The translations under genes and the position numbers were made by a program. Below are positions 14,965 through 22,838 of a stretch of DNA of 28,419 nucleotides, one piece after another (the stretch's first letter is position 1; the number at the start of each line of letters is the position of its first letter). This DNA is from Bacillota bacterium. Lineage in GTDB: Bacteria; Bacillota; Clostridia; Lachnospirales; Lachnospiraceae. The stretch is from positions 1 to 28,419 of the forward strand of contig JAEZLY010000183.1 in assembly GCA_023414985.1 (NCBI GenBank), written 5' to 3'. The notes beneath the pieces were generated by a model that was given only the letters and a program-made list of their open reading frames with translations, ran no database searches and had not been told where the DNA came from.

Positions 14965-16701
14965 ATGAAAGCATACAATCCTATGGAATTGAATTTGACG
15001 AAGTACCTGTTCTTTACGGGAAAGGGTGGTGTCGGAAAGACCTCAACTGCCTGTGCGACCGCAGTCCTACTGGCCGACAGTGGCAAAAGAATACTACTGA
15101 TCAGTACGGACCCTGCTTCCAACCTACAGGATGTATTTCATACAGAGTTGAATAATAAGGGAATTGAGCTTCCGGAGGTCCCGGGTCTGGTCGTAGCCAA
15201 CCTCGACCCGATCGAAGCAGCTGCCGAATATCGGGAAAGTGTCATAGCACCCTATCTGGGGCTTTTGCCTGATTCCGTCATCAGCAATATGGAAGAGCAG
15301 CTATCCGGCTCCTGTACCATAGAAATCGCTGCTTTCAATGAGTTTTCCAAGTTCATCACGGATCAGAAGCTTCAGGAGGATTATGATCATATCCTCTTTG
15401 ACACGGCACCTACCGGACACACCTTAAGAATGCTGCAGCTTCCGTCAGCCTGGAGTAATTTTATCAGTGAAAGTACCCATGGAGCCTCTTGCTTAGGGCA
15501 ATTATCCGGTCTGGAGGATAAAAAGGAAGTATATCGCAATGCTGTGGATACCCTGGCTGAGGGAAGCAGGACCACCTTAGTATTGGTATCACGCCCGGAG
15601 GAAACTCCGCTGCAGGAAGCAGAAAGAGCTTCCCTAGAGCTTGCTGAGTTAGGAGTTCGGAATCAGATCCTGGTCATCAATGGTATTCTGCCGGAGTATG
15701 ACGATGAGATTTCTACCGGATTATATCAGAAGCAGCAAAGAGCCTTGTCAGAGATTCCGAAGGCCTTGCAAACCATGGAACAATATTCGATTCCTTTGAG
15801 AGCGTATCAGGTTATGGGACTTCCGAATATCAGGGCATTTCTCTCCAAGAACACGATCACAGACAGCAAGGAAACGCTGAAGGTTAAGAACATCCCACAG
15901 CTTAGTGACATCATTGAGGATTTGTACCGTACGAATAAGAAGGTGATCTTCACCATGGGAAAGGGAGGCGTCGGCAAGACCACTGTAGCCGCATCGATTG
16001 CGTTGGGGCTCGCAGCAAAAGGGAAAAAGGTACATCTGACAACCACGGATCCGGCAGCACATTTGAAATTCGTAATAGAAGAAAAGCAGAACCTAACCGT
16101 CAGCCACATAGATGAAAAGGAAGAATTAAAGAAATATCAGGAGGAAGTATTGACCAAAGCCAGAGAGACAATGTCTGAGGATGACCTGGCTTATGTGGAG
16201 GAGGACCTAAGATCCCCTTGTACACAGGAAATTGCAGTGTTCAGGGCATTTGCTGAGATCATAGATCAGGCAGAGGATCAGGTGGTGGTCATTGATACGG
16301 CCCCTACCGGTCACACCTTATTATTACTGGAGTCCACCCAGAATTATAATCAGGAGATGAAGCGTTCCCAAGGGGATATCCCGGAGGCGGCGCGGAAGCT
16401 TCTGCCGAGACTTCGTAATCAGGAAGAGACAGAAGTAATTATCGTAACCTTAGCTGAGACTACTCCGGTGTATGAGGCGATGAGACTGGAAGAGGATTTG
16501 CAGCGGGCTAAGCTTTATACAAAGTGGTGGGTAATCAATTCCTCTTTATATCGGACGGGAACTACGAATCGGTTGTTATCCGCAAAGGCTTGTAACGAGA
16601 TTGAATGGATCAATAAAGTTGATGAACACGCAAAAGGCAATTTTGCCTTAATCAGCTGGAGCCCTGACGAGATTAAGGGAGAGAAGCTACTAGGCTTGTG
16701 A
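14965..16701 (+). CDS. arsA: Arsenical pump-driving ATPase ArsA, two-domain
   Basis: ATG 14965 is chosen over the open frame from 14917, because GAAGGGA lies just upstream at 14951-14957 and the upstream part would overlap the arsD tail. The 578-residue protein carries two homologous ATPase halves: P-loops GKGGVGKTS at 19-27 and GKGGVGKTT at 332-340, and DTAPTGHT at 146 and 444. Arsenite-binding cysteines appear as C117 (GSCTIE), C176 (GASCLG) and C419 (SPCTQE), equivalent to the triad of R773 ArsA. It takes As(III) from ArsD and energises Acr3 export from the cytosolic face. A strong terminator follows 95 bases downstream and closes the operon. Confidence 0.95.
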   Translation: MKAYNPMELNLTKYLFFTGKGGVGKTSTACATAVLLADSGKRILLISTDPASNLQDVFHTELNNKGIELPEVPGLVVANLDPIEAAAEYRESVIAPYLGLLPDSVISNMEEQLSGSCTIEIAAFNEFSKFITDQKLQEDYDHILFDTAPTGHTLRMLQLPSAWSNFISESTHGASCLGQLSGLEDKKEVYRNAVDTLAEGSRTTLVLVSRPEETPLQEAERASLELAELGVRNQILVINGILPEYDDEISTGLYQKQQRALSEIPKALQTMEQYSIPLRAYQVMGLPNIRAFLSKNTITDSKETLKVKNIPQLSDIIEDLYRTNKKVIFTMGKGGVGKTTVAASIALGLAAKGKKVHLTTTDPAAHLKFVIEEKQNLTVSHIDEKEELKKYQEEVLTKARETMSEDDLAYVEEDLRSPCTQEIAVFRAFAEIIDQAEDQVVVIDTAPTGHTLLLLESTQNYNQEMKRSQGDIPEAARKLLPRLRNQEETEVIIVTLAETTPVYEAMRLEEDLQRAKLYTKWWVINSSLYRTGTTNRLLSAKACNEIEWINKVDEHAKGNFALISWSPDEIKGEKLLGL

Positions 16702-16795
16702 GCGAGATAGCCTGAATGGTTGAGTAGCGATAGATACTTGAAATAAGCGATAAAGTAAAATAGAAAATGATAAAAAACTAGTGATGATATCAGGA

Positions 16796-16830
16796 AGGCT
16801 GTTGAATACAATTCAACAGCCTTTTTGATT
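16796..16830 (+). terminator. Terminator of the ars operon
   Basis: AGGCTGTTGAAT-ACA-ATTCAACAGCCT is a perfect 12-bp stem with a three-base loop followed by TTTTTGATTT. Confidence 0.95.
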
Positions 16831-16886
16831 TCTTAATAAAAGATAAATTTTTGTTTCGGAACTACTTAATAGGTTAGTTGACTTCA

Positions 16887-16915
16887 TTGTATTATTATTT
16901 ATCTTGTGATAAAAT
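16887..16915 (+). promoter_or_regulatory. Putative promoter of the GNAT gene
   Basis: TTGTAT at 16887-16892, a 17-base spacer and TAAAAT at 16910-16915. A 13-base perfect palindrome, TGTACCGGGTACA, lies at 16939-16951, between the expected transcription start and the ribosome site, and may be an operator. Confidence 0.45.
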
Positions 16916-16996
16916 GTTATAAATTGGTAAGAATACATTGTACCGGGTACAGAAACGTTATTTATGAATGTATTTTCCAAGAACAGGGGGATTGTT

Positions 16997-17431
16997 ATGG
17001 AACTCATAATCAGAAATGTAACAAAAGAAGATTTTAACTGTGTATATCCTTTACTGGAACAATTATGGCCGAATAAAAAGCTTAACAAAGAGGAAATGAA
17101 TAAAGTATTTAATCGTGGTTATACCTCCGAAACTGACGAACTATTTTGTGCTGTTCTGGATGATACAATCATTGGTTTTTGTGCTTATGCCATAGTGAAT
17201 AACCTTTGGCAGGAAGGCTGTATCTCCTATGTCTATGCCATGGTCGTAGATGAACAACAGAGAGGGAAAGGCTACGGGACTAATTTAATTCAAGCAGCGA
17301 TTGGAAAATCAAAGCAGCAGGGAATGAAGAGAATTGAGCTCGATTCCTCCTTTCACCGTGAAAAAGCTCACGAATTTTATCTCAAGCTTGGATTTGAAAA
17401 GCGGGCTTATTTATTCTCATACATATTGTAA
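16997..17431 (+). CDS. GNAT family N-acetyltransferase
   Basis: ATG 16997 is used because AGGGGG lies at 16985-16990; this gives 144 residues. The GNAT fold is evident: an N-terminal IIRNVTKEDF strand, VYAMVVDEQQRGKGYGTNLI at about 76-95 holding the acetyl-CoA pyrophosphate loop QQRGKGYG, and a C-terminal REKAHEFYLKLGFEKR typical of the final helix and strand. It transfers an acetyl group from acetyl-CoA to an amine. Neither the sequence nor its neighbours show the substrate; small-molecule or antibiotic modification is possible but unproven. It has its own promoter after the ars terminator, and the next gene starts 43 bases downstream. Confidence 0.88.
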   Translation: MELIIRNVTKEDFNCVYPLLEQLWPNKKLNKEEMNKVFNRGYTSETDELFCAVLDDTIIGFCAYAIVNNLWQEGCISYVYAMVVDEQQRGKGYGTNLIQAAIGKSKQQGMKRIELDSSFHREKAHEFYLKLGFEKRAYLFSYIL

Positions 17432-17474
17432 TTGTGTACCTGTATCGCTATAGATCATATTGGGGGTATTACCT

Positions 17475-18320
17475 ATGCATAAGGATTCAAAATGGGCAAA
17501 AGAAATCATTGAATTGCAGGAGGAGGACGGTAAATGGGGATGGTTTCATTCCCTATCTCAGTTTTATCCGGCTACCATAACAACTGAGCAAGCGCTCAGG
17601 CGACTGCTGTACTTGGGATATACCATGGAAGATGATTGTATTAAAAGAGCAGTCAACTATATGAATGATTGTCTGACGGGAAGAAAAGAAATCCCCGACA
17701 GACGGGAAAAGCTTCATGATTGGGACATATTCACAAGTCTGATGCTATCAACCTGGATCAGGAACTTTACAAAAGAGAATGAGAATGCGAATGCCATAGC
17801 AAAAAAGTGGTCAGAAATTATTACAGCTGCGTTTTCTGAAGGGGAATATAATCAGGGAGTCTATGTGAAAGCTTATCAGGAAGTGTTAGGACTAAAACCA
17901 AAAGGTGGCAGATTAATAGATTTTGCTAATTTTTATCCGGTATCCTTACTAAGGGATTGTCTGGACGAAAGAATAGAAGCTGCTTTTGTGGAATATATCC
18001 TGAACCATGAAACCGGTATCTATTACATCTATGGACGTAAAATCAAAGTACTTCCGGAACAGTTTCAAAGCTTGGATTCCAGCCGTTATCTGGGAGCTAT
18101 AGAATTACTGGTTCAATATAAGACAAGTAAGGCTAAGCTTCGTTTTGTTGCAGACTGGCTTGAAAGCAATAAGAACAAAGATGGAATCTGGGATATGGGA
18201 AGTGAGGTCAATGATAAGATGTATTTCCCTTTGTCAGACAGCTGGAGAAAGAAAGAAGCCAGAGAAGCGGATTGTACCGAGAGGATTACAAATTTGATTA
18301 AACGAATAAATAATATATGA
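17475..18320 (+). CDS. Unknown protein with prenyltransferase/terpenoid-cyclase toroid-like repeats
   Basis: I do not recognise a specific family. ATG 17475 (GGGGG at 17462-17466) gives 281 residues. The N-terminus, WAKEIIELQEEDGKWGWFH then TTEQALRRLLYLGY, and the C-terminal RFVADWLESNKNKDGIWDMG, resemble the QxxDGxW-type repeats of alpha/alpha toroid proteins (terpenoid cyclases and prenyltransferases). There is no DxDD or zinc site, so an enzymatic cyclase role is not supported. No signal peptide or membrane helix is seen, so it is likely cytosolic. It follows the GNAT gene closely and may be co-transcribed. The fold suggestion is moderate, the function unknown. Confidence 0.7.
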   Translation: MHKDSKWAKEIIELQEEDGKWGWFHSLSQFYPATITTEQALRRLLYLGYTMEDDCIKRAVNYMNDCLTGRKEIPDRREKLHDWDIFTSLMLSTWIRNFTKENENANAIAKKWSEIITAAFSEGEYNQGVYVKAYQEVLGLKPKGGRLIDFANFYPVSLLRDCLDERIEAAFVEYILNHETGIYYIYGRKIKVLPEQFQSLDSSRYLGAIELLVQYKTSKAKLRFVADWLESNKNKDGIWDMGSEVNDKMYFPLSDSWRKKEAREADCTERITNLIKRINNI

Positions 18321-18438
18321 TCTTATAAGGAATTTTGGTATTATAATAAGGTATTGACGAGCAACCTCAAACCTGAAGTGTTGTATCCGACTTTATTACG
18401 ACTATTAGCTAATAGAATATTAATCATGGAGAATATTA

Positions 18439-19143
18439 ATGGAATATAAGTATGCAAATAATGATAATTATGAAGATTTCGCCAGTGGAAGGGTATTATA
18501 TCATGTCGGTGGAGAACCAACTTTTCCGGTAAGACTAGCTTTAGAGATTTTCGATCGATGTCTTGAGTATTCTCCTAAGAAAACAAAAATATCTCTTTAC
18601 GATTGTTGTTGTGGTGGAGCCTATATGCTTACGATTTTAGGGTTAATAAAAAATAATTCCATATCAAAGCTTTATGGAAGTGATATAAGTTTGGAAAGTA
18701 TTAGTTTAGCGAAAGATAATCTTGGACTATTATCAAAGTCTGGGATCAACAGACGAAGAGATGAACTAGAAACTCTATACCAAAAATATAAGAAAGCTTC
18801 CCATTTAGAAGCATTAAAAAGCATTGATAGGATAGAACAACGATTAACAAATGAAATTAAGACTTCAGTATTTAACCAGAATGCTCTTGAGATTTGTGAT
18901 CTGCCATTCATCCCTGATATTATTATTACCGATGTTCCTTATGGCAATATGGTTAATTGGGATGAAGGGCTTGGAGGAGTTAATCAAATGATGAATGCCT
19001 TGTCTACAGTGATTGGGAGTGAAACAATCATAGGTGTCTGTATGGATAAAAAGCAGAAAATACAAACAGACATTTATCAAAGACTTGAAAGACAATTAAT
19101 AGGTAAGAGAAAATTTGAGATATATAAGAAAAAGAGAGGTTGA
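18439..19143 (+). CDS. AviRa-like 23S rRNA (guanine) methyltransferase
   Basis: The protein has 234 residues; ATG 18439 follows TGGAG. The sequence pattern follows AviRa of the avilamycin producer: ASGRVLYHVGGEPTFPVRLA near 15-34, the SAM site DCCCGGAYMLTILGL near 54-68 (AviRa has a similar Cys-Cys-Gly version), GSDISLESISLAKDNLGLL near 80-98, and the catalytic TDVPYG near 166-171. A helical Arg/Lys-rich stretch lies between the last two. AviRa methylates a guanosine in 23S rRNA domain V and gives resistance to orthosomycins such as avilamycin and evernimicin. Here the gene sits outside any visible biosynthetic cluster, so self-protection against an own product is unlikely. The assignment is from remembered family motifs. 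Confidence 0.75.
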   Translation: MEYKYANNDNYEDFASGRVLYHVGGEPTFPVRLALEIFDRCLEYSPKKTKISLYDCCCGGAYMLTILGLIKNNSISKLYGSDISLESISLAKDNLGLLSKSGINRRRDELETLYQKYKKASHLEALKSIDRIEQRLTNEIKTSVFNQNALEICDLPFIPDIIITDVPYGNMVNWDEGLGGVNQMMNALSTVIGSETIIGVCMDKKQKIQTDIYQRLERQLIGKRKFEIYKKKRG

Positions 19144-19222
19144 AATACGAAGACGATAAGTTAAATTACACTGATATTCATATATATATAATGACTTCAT
19201 TTATAGGGTAGAGGTTATCATA

Positions 19223-20497
19223 TTGGAAATATACATTGTTCAAGAAGGAGATACGATAAATTCAATAGCTGACAAGTATGGGATATCAGTAGAAAAACTG
19301 TTAATTGACAATAGCATTAATGATCCAAATAAATTAGTAATAGGGCAAACTATTATTATAGCTTATCCGAAACAAACACATGTGGTACAGCAAGGGGATA
19401 CGATACAGAGTGTAGCAGGGGATTATAATGTTTCTGTTATGCAATTGCTAAGAAATAACCCTAATATGATGGACAGAAATATTATTCAACCGGGGGAAAC
19501 ATTAGTTATTAGTTATAATACAGGAAAAAGCATAACAACGAACGGCTACGCTTTTCCTTATATTAATCAAAATATACTGATAAAAACTTTACCTGGCTTA
19601 ACGTATTTATCAATATTTAATTATCGAATATCAGAGAGTATAGAAATTACACAATATTATGATGATACTGAGATAATTAATTTATCTAAGATTTATGGTA
19701 CAATACCGCTTTTATTATTCTCGGTATTAACGTTAACAGGGGAAGCAGATGTTGAAACTGCTTATAGGATTTTACTTAATAATGATTATCAGGAAAAAGT
19801 AGTAAATGATTTAACTAAAATTGCAAAAGATCGAGGTTATCTTGGAATTAATTGGACTATTAATATTCTAAACCATGATAATCAATCATTAATAGTGCAA
19901 TTAATGCAGAAGATTTCAGAGCGCTTAAAAAGGGAAAACTTATTATTCATTATTACAGTAAATTTTGACGATGATTTGATGAATGATAATATTGACTATT
20001 CAGGTTTTAATTTATATGCAGACGATATTATTCTTATCAAATTAATTTGGGGTGTGAATTACAACCCACCCGCCCCGGTTAGCGATATAAATGATATCAA
20101 ACACATGATTAATAATACAATAAATTATATATCAAATAATAAAATCGTATTAGGAAAACCTACGATCGGATATGATTGGCAACTCCCATATATATCCGAT
20201 AGATCAGTGGCCGTGTCACTTAATTACAATTCTGTATTAGAATTAGCATATGATGTTAATGCTGCAATCCAATTCGATGAAAGCTCACAGACTCCATATT
20301 TTACTTATAATCAAACAGATATAGGGTTCCCGTCTCAGCATATTGTATGGTTTATTGATGCAAGAAGTATTAATGCCTTGCTGAAATTAGTTGATCAATA
20401 TAACCTCGGCGGAAGCGGCATTTGGAATATTATGATTTATAATTCGCAATTGTGGCTGCCAATTTATTCACAATATGATATTATAAAGTATATTTGA
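19223..20497 (+). CDS. LysM-LysM-GH18 spore-type protein with degenerate active site
   Basis: TTG 19223 follows AGAGG with good spacing and gives 424 residues. Two LysM peptidoglycan-binding repeats occupy about residues 2-46 and 50-96 (VQEGDTINSIADKYG, VQQGDTIQSVAGDYN). The rest, from about 105, has the glycosyl hydrolase 18 barrel of the SleL/YaaH cortex-lytic family. At the site where these enzymes have a DxE ending (GINIDFE-like), this protein reads GINWTINIL near 212-220. The catalytic Asp and Glu are replaced by Thr and Asn, so hydrolysis of peptidoglycan is unlikely. It may be a binding or structural spore protein. There is no signal peptide, as is usual for mother-cell-made spore proteins. 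The coding sequence is clearly more A/T-rich than that of the ars genes. Confidence 0.85.
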   Translation: MEIYIVQEGDTINSIADKYGISVEKLLIDNSINDPNKLVIGQTIIIAYPKQTHVVQQGDTIQSVAGDYNVSVMQLLRNNPNMMDRNIIQPGETLVISYNTGKSITTNGYAFPYINQNILIKTLPGLTYLSIFNYRISESIEITQYYDDTEIINLSKIYGTIPLLLFSVLTLTGEADVETAYRILLNNDYQEKVVNDLTKIAKDRGYLGINWTINILNHDNQSLIVQLMQKISERLKRENLLFIITVNFDDDLMNDNIDYSGFNLYADDIILIKLIWGVNYNPPAPVSDINDIKHMINNTINYISNNKIVLGKPTIGYDWQLPYISDRSVAVSLNYNSVLELAYDVNAAIQFDESSQTPYFTYNQTDIGFPSQHIVWFIDARSINALLKLVDQYNLGGSGIWNIMIYNSQLWLPIYSQYDIIKYI

Positions 20498-20517
20498 AAT
20501 GTATCATTGATTTGATT

Positions 20518-20554
20518 AAGCTACCAATTTACTGAAGTTGGTAGCTTTTTTTGA
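20518..20554 (+). terminator. Terminator after the LysM-GH18 gene
   Basis: AAGCTACCAA pairs perfectly with TTGGTAGCTT around a ten-base loop, followed by TTTTTTGATTTT. Confidence 0.92.
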
Positions 20555-20581
20555 TTTTATTCAATCATTGTTATAATTTTC

Positions 20582-20635
20582 TTGACAGCAGCATGTATTA
20601 ACAATTATACTTATAACAGTTGAACAACTATTCAA
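20582..20635 (+). promoter_or_regulatory. Promoter with candidate ArsR/SmtB-type operator
   Basis: TTGACA at 20582-20587, a 17-base spacer and TTATAC at 20605-20610 form a good sigma-A promoter. Ten bases after the -10 box lies TTGAA-CAACTA-TTCAA (20620-20635), an inverted repeat resembling the TGAACA/TGTTCA half sites of SmtB/CzrA-type repressors. Confidence 0.55.
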
Positions 20636-20659
20636 TTGATATGTATAAGGAGGGGTTAC

Positions 20660-21238
20660 ATGGTACAAATAATTGGAATTATTGAGGTCTTAATATTCTA
20701 CTTAGCCTATTTTCTAAAACTCATAGAACAGAAGAGGAGAGGTATTAAAACGAATCAATTAGGGATAGGTAATAAATCATTGAAAACGATTATAATAGAA
20801 CGTCTATTAAGAGTAGCAAGTATTGTTATTGTTGCAGTAATCCTGGCTAGTGCAGCATTAAATACTTCAGTATTCGCAAACCAAATCATACGTGTGATCG
20901 GTTTAGTATTATTTGCATTAGGTACATGTCTTTTTATCATCGCCATGGTTACGATGAAAGACAGCTGGAGGGCCGGAATCCCCGATGAAGATAAGACATC
21001 AATGATTACCACCGGTATCTATAAAATCAGTAGAAATCCTGCTTTTTTGGGGTTTGATCTTACATACATTGGAGCAAGCTTAACCTTTGGAAATATCGTT
21101 TTATTTATTATAGCTTTAGTAGTAATAACCTTGATGCATTTACAGATATTAGAAGAAGAAAAATTTCTGGAGAGTAAATTTAAAAATGAATACAATATTT
21201 ATAAAGATAGAGTAGGAAGATATTTTATCTTTTTTTAA
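20660..21238 (+). CDS. Isoprenylcysteine carboxyl methyltransferase-like membrane protein
   Basis: ATG 20660 has AAGGAGGGG at 20647-20655 and gives 192 residues. Four to five hydrophobic segments are visible (about 5-20, 47-65, 75-95, 135-160). The C-terminal half has the ICMT/PEMT-type methyltransferase signature: GIYKISRNPAFLGFDL near 119-134 and the motif EEKFLESKF-NEYNIYKDRVGRYF near 165-188, which binds SAM at the membrane surface. Bacterial members are of mostly unknown substrate, lipid or isoprenoid-like. It has its own promoter and probably forms a two-gene operon with the soluble methyltransferase 15 bases downstream, so the two may modify the same membrane compound. The operator-like repeat suggests regulation by an ArsR-family sensor. 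Confidence 0.85.
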   Translation: MVQIIGIIEVLIFYLAYFLKLIEQKRRGIKTNQLGIGNKSLKTIIIERLLRVASIVIVAVILASAALNTSVFANQIIRVIGLVLFALGTCLFIIAMVTMKDSWRAGIPDEDKTSMITTGIYKISRNPAFLGFDLTYIGASLTFGNIVLFIIALVVITLMHLQILEEEKFLESKFKNEYNIYKDRVGRYFIFF

Positions 21239-21253
21239 AGGGGGACTCTCATA

Positions 21254-21886
21254 ATGGACAGTTTAGTGCTTTATAAAGGAATGTCAAAGATTTATGACTT
21301 GCTAGATATCATATACTTTACGAATAATGATTGGAATCCAAGAAAGGCTTTATCAAATTATATCAATAAGCAGGATGTTAAGATTCTTGACATCTGCACA
21401 GGAACTGCAGCCAATGCAATAGCAATTGCCAAACTGAATACAGATTCTATTATCGTAGGTATAGATCTGTCAAAGGAAATGTTACATATCGCACAAAAGA
21501 AAGTCGATAGTAATGATCTCAATAATGTTAAATTATATAACATGGATGCATCAGATACAACATTTGAAGACAATACTTTCGATGTAATAATAATCTCTTT
21601 AGTTTTACATGAGCTTCCGGAAGAACTGGCAAGTAAGATACTACTAGAAGCAAAACGAATTTTAAAGCCTGAAGGCAAAATTTTAGTAATGGAATGGGAG
21701 GAACCACAAAGCTTTTTCAAGAAAATATTGTTTTATCTGATTAGAAAATTGGAACCCAAGGGTTTTGAACAGTTTTTAAAGAATGACTTGAAAAGCTATC
21801 TTGAAAGGTTTGGATTGGAAATAACAGATATTAAGCATTGTGACTATACCAAATTACTTCGTATCAGGAAGGGCGAAGTTAATTAA
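21254..21886 (+). CDS. Class I SAM-dependent methyltransferase (UbiE/PmtA-like)
   Basis: The protein has 210 residues; ATG 21254 follows AAAGGGGG. It has the Rossmann methyltransferase motifs: LDICTGTAANAIAIA near 44-58 (motif I), VGIDLSKEMLHIAQ near 69-82, NMDASDTTFEDNTFDVIIISLVLHEL with motif II near 95-120, and AKRILKPEGKILVMEW near 132-147. The overall style is that of UbiE/PmtA enzymes, which act on quinone or phospholipid head groups, but no substrate residues can be read. It lies 15 bases after the ICMT-like gene and is surely co-transcribed. A T-tailed hairpin follows about 110 bases after its stop. Confidence 0.88.
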   Translation: MDSLVLYKGMSKIYDLLDIIYFTNNDWNPRKALSNYINKQDVKILDICTGTAANAIAIAKLNTDSIIVGIDLSKEMLHIAQKKVDSNDLNNVKLYNMDASDTTFEDNTFDVIIISLVLHELPEELASKILLEAKRILKPEGKILVMEWEEPQSFFKKILFYLIRKLEPKGFEQFLKNDLKSYLERFGLEITDIKHCDYTKLLRIRKGEVN

Positions 21887-21993
21887 CAAATAATATTTAA
21901 CTAAGAGACTTAAGTAAAACCTGTTAATTTTATTCGTCTAGGGGCTATACAAAGTTCTTTACGCTCTTGTTTGAGCAAAGTGGTTACTTTATT

Positions 21994-22040
21994 AAAGTGG
22001 TAAAAGCCTAAGAAAATTCGAGCTTTTTACCACTTTTTTT
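21994..22040 (+). terminator. Terminator of the methyltransferase operon
   Basis: AAAGTGGTAAAAGC pairs with GCTTTTTACCACTTT (one bulged base) around a 14-base loop and runs into TTTTTTT. The left arm sequence AAAGTGGT also occurs at 21977-21984, so an alternative pairing exists. Confidence 0.85.
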
Positions 22041-22393
22041 CACTTGCATATCGAAGTAAAGATCGCTGATATATCCTTCAGTATTCTACTGTAAAATGGG
22101 TTATGATGAAATGATATGTAATGACTAATTTCTAAACTTACTATGTCTGGAGATTGACAAAGTGAGAAACTTCTGATAGATGCGTTTCTTTTTAATTTTT
22201 ACCTGATTATTTGGTACTTTATAACAGATTATGGTATGATGAAATAAATTTCTATGTGGATCGGATGATACTTATGAATCTAAATTGAATTAAAAATAAG
22301 GATATAATTTGCATCTTAGTAGTTCATATTTGTACGTCAGTCTAATACCTATTGCTAATTTTAAGAGAATCTCTATACTGGAGGATAACAATA
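22041..22393 (+). other. Noncoding spacer with a second terminator-like hairpin
   Basis: There is no coding frame. AGAAAC at 22165-22170 pairs with GTTTCT at 22184-22189, followed by TTTTAATTTTT; no gene lies between this and the terminator at 21994. Either it is a chance hairpin or it ends a short RNA. The promoter of the LytTR operon follows at 22211. Confidence 0.35.
22211..22240 (+). promoter_or_regulatory. Putative promoter of the LytTR-DUF3021-CPBP genes
   Basis: TTGGTA at 22211-22216, an 18-base spacer and TATGAT at 22235-22240, giving a leader of about 145 bases. Confidence 0.45.
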
Positions 22394-22834
22394 TTGTTAA
22401 TTAAGTTGGAAGAAAACCTGGCACAAACGGAAATAGAAGTATTGATTAAATATGCCAAGAAAAATCATACTGTCGATCGATTGATATCTCTGATCAAATC
22501 AGCCGATTACTCTGTAAAATGCAGTGATGATAACAGGCAGCTTAGGATCAGCGCTGTAGATATTTATTATATTGAGAGCGTTGATAAAAAGACATATGTC
22601 TACTGTGAGAAATCGGTTTATCGTACGGAACTTCGATTATACGAATTACTCTATATGCTTTCAAACTCGGGTTTTGTACAGATAAGCAAATCCTGTATCG
22701 TAAATATTAATGCGCTTGATAGTATTAAACCATTGGCAAATAGCCATATTGAGGCTACGTTGATTAATGGTGAACGTATTACCGTTACACGGAAGTACAT
22801 AGCAGATATTAAGACCAAATTACAGGGGAGGTAG
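22394..22834 (+). CDS. LytTR domain DNA-binding regulator (single-domain type)
   Basis: TTG 22394 is the best start: TGGAGG lies 9 bases upstream. The open frame from 22352 has no ribosome site. The 146-residue protein has a short N-terminal alpha/beta segment (KLEENLAQTEIEVLIKYAKK) and then a LytTR DNA-binding domain from about residue 50, with DIYYIESVDKKTYVYC, FVQISKSCIVNINALDSI near 105-122 and ERITVTRKYIADIK near 130-143. There is no receiver domain. Such short LytTR regulators are commonly paired with a DUF3021 membrane protein, which here starts 4 bases after the stop. The membrane partner probably controls the regulator. Targets are unknown; autoregulation is common in the group. Confidence 0.88.
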   Translation: MLIKLEENLAQTEIEVLIKYAKKNHTVDRLISLIKSADYSVKCSDDNRQLRISAVDIYYIESVDKKTYVYCEKSVYRTELRLYELLYMLSNSGFVQISKSCIVNINALDSIKPLANSHIEATLINGERITVTRKYIADIKTKLQGR

Positions 22835-22838
22835 TCAT

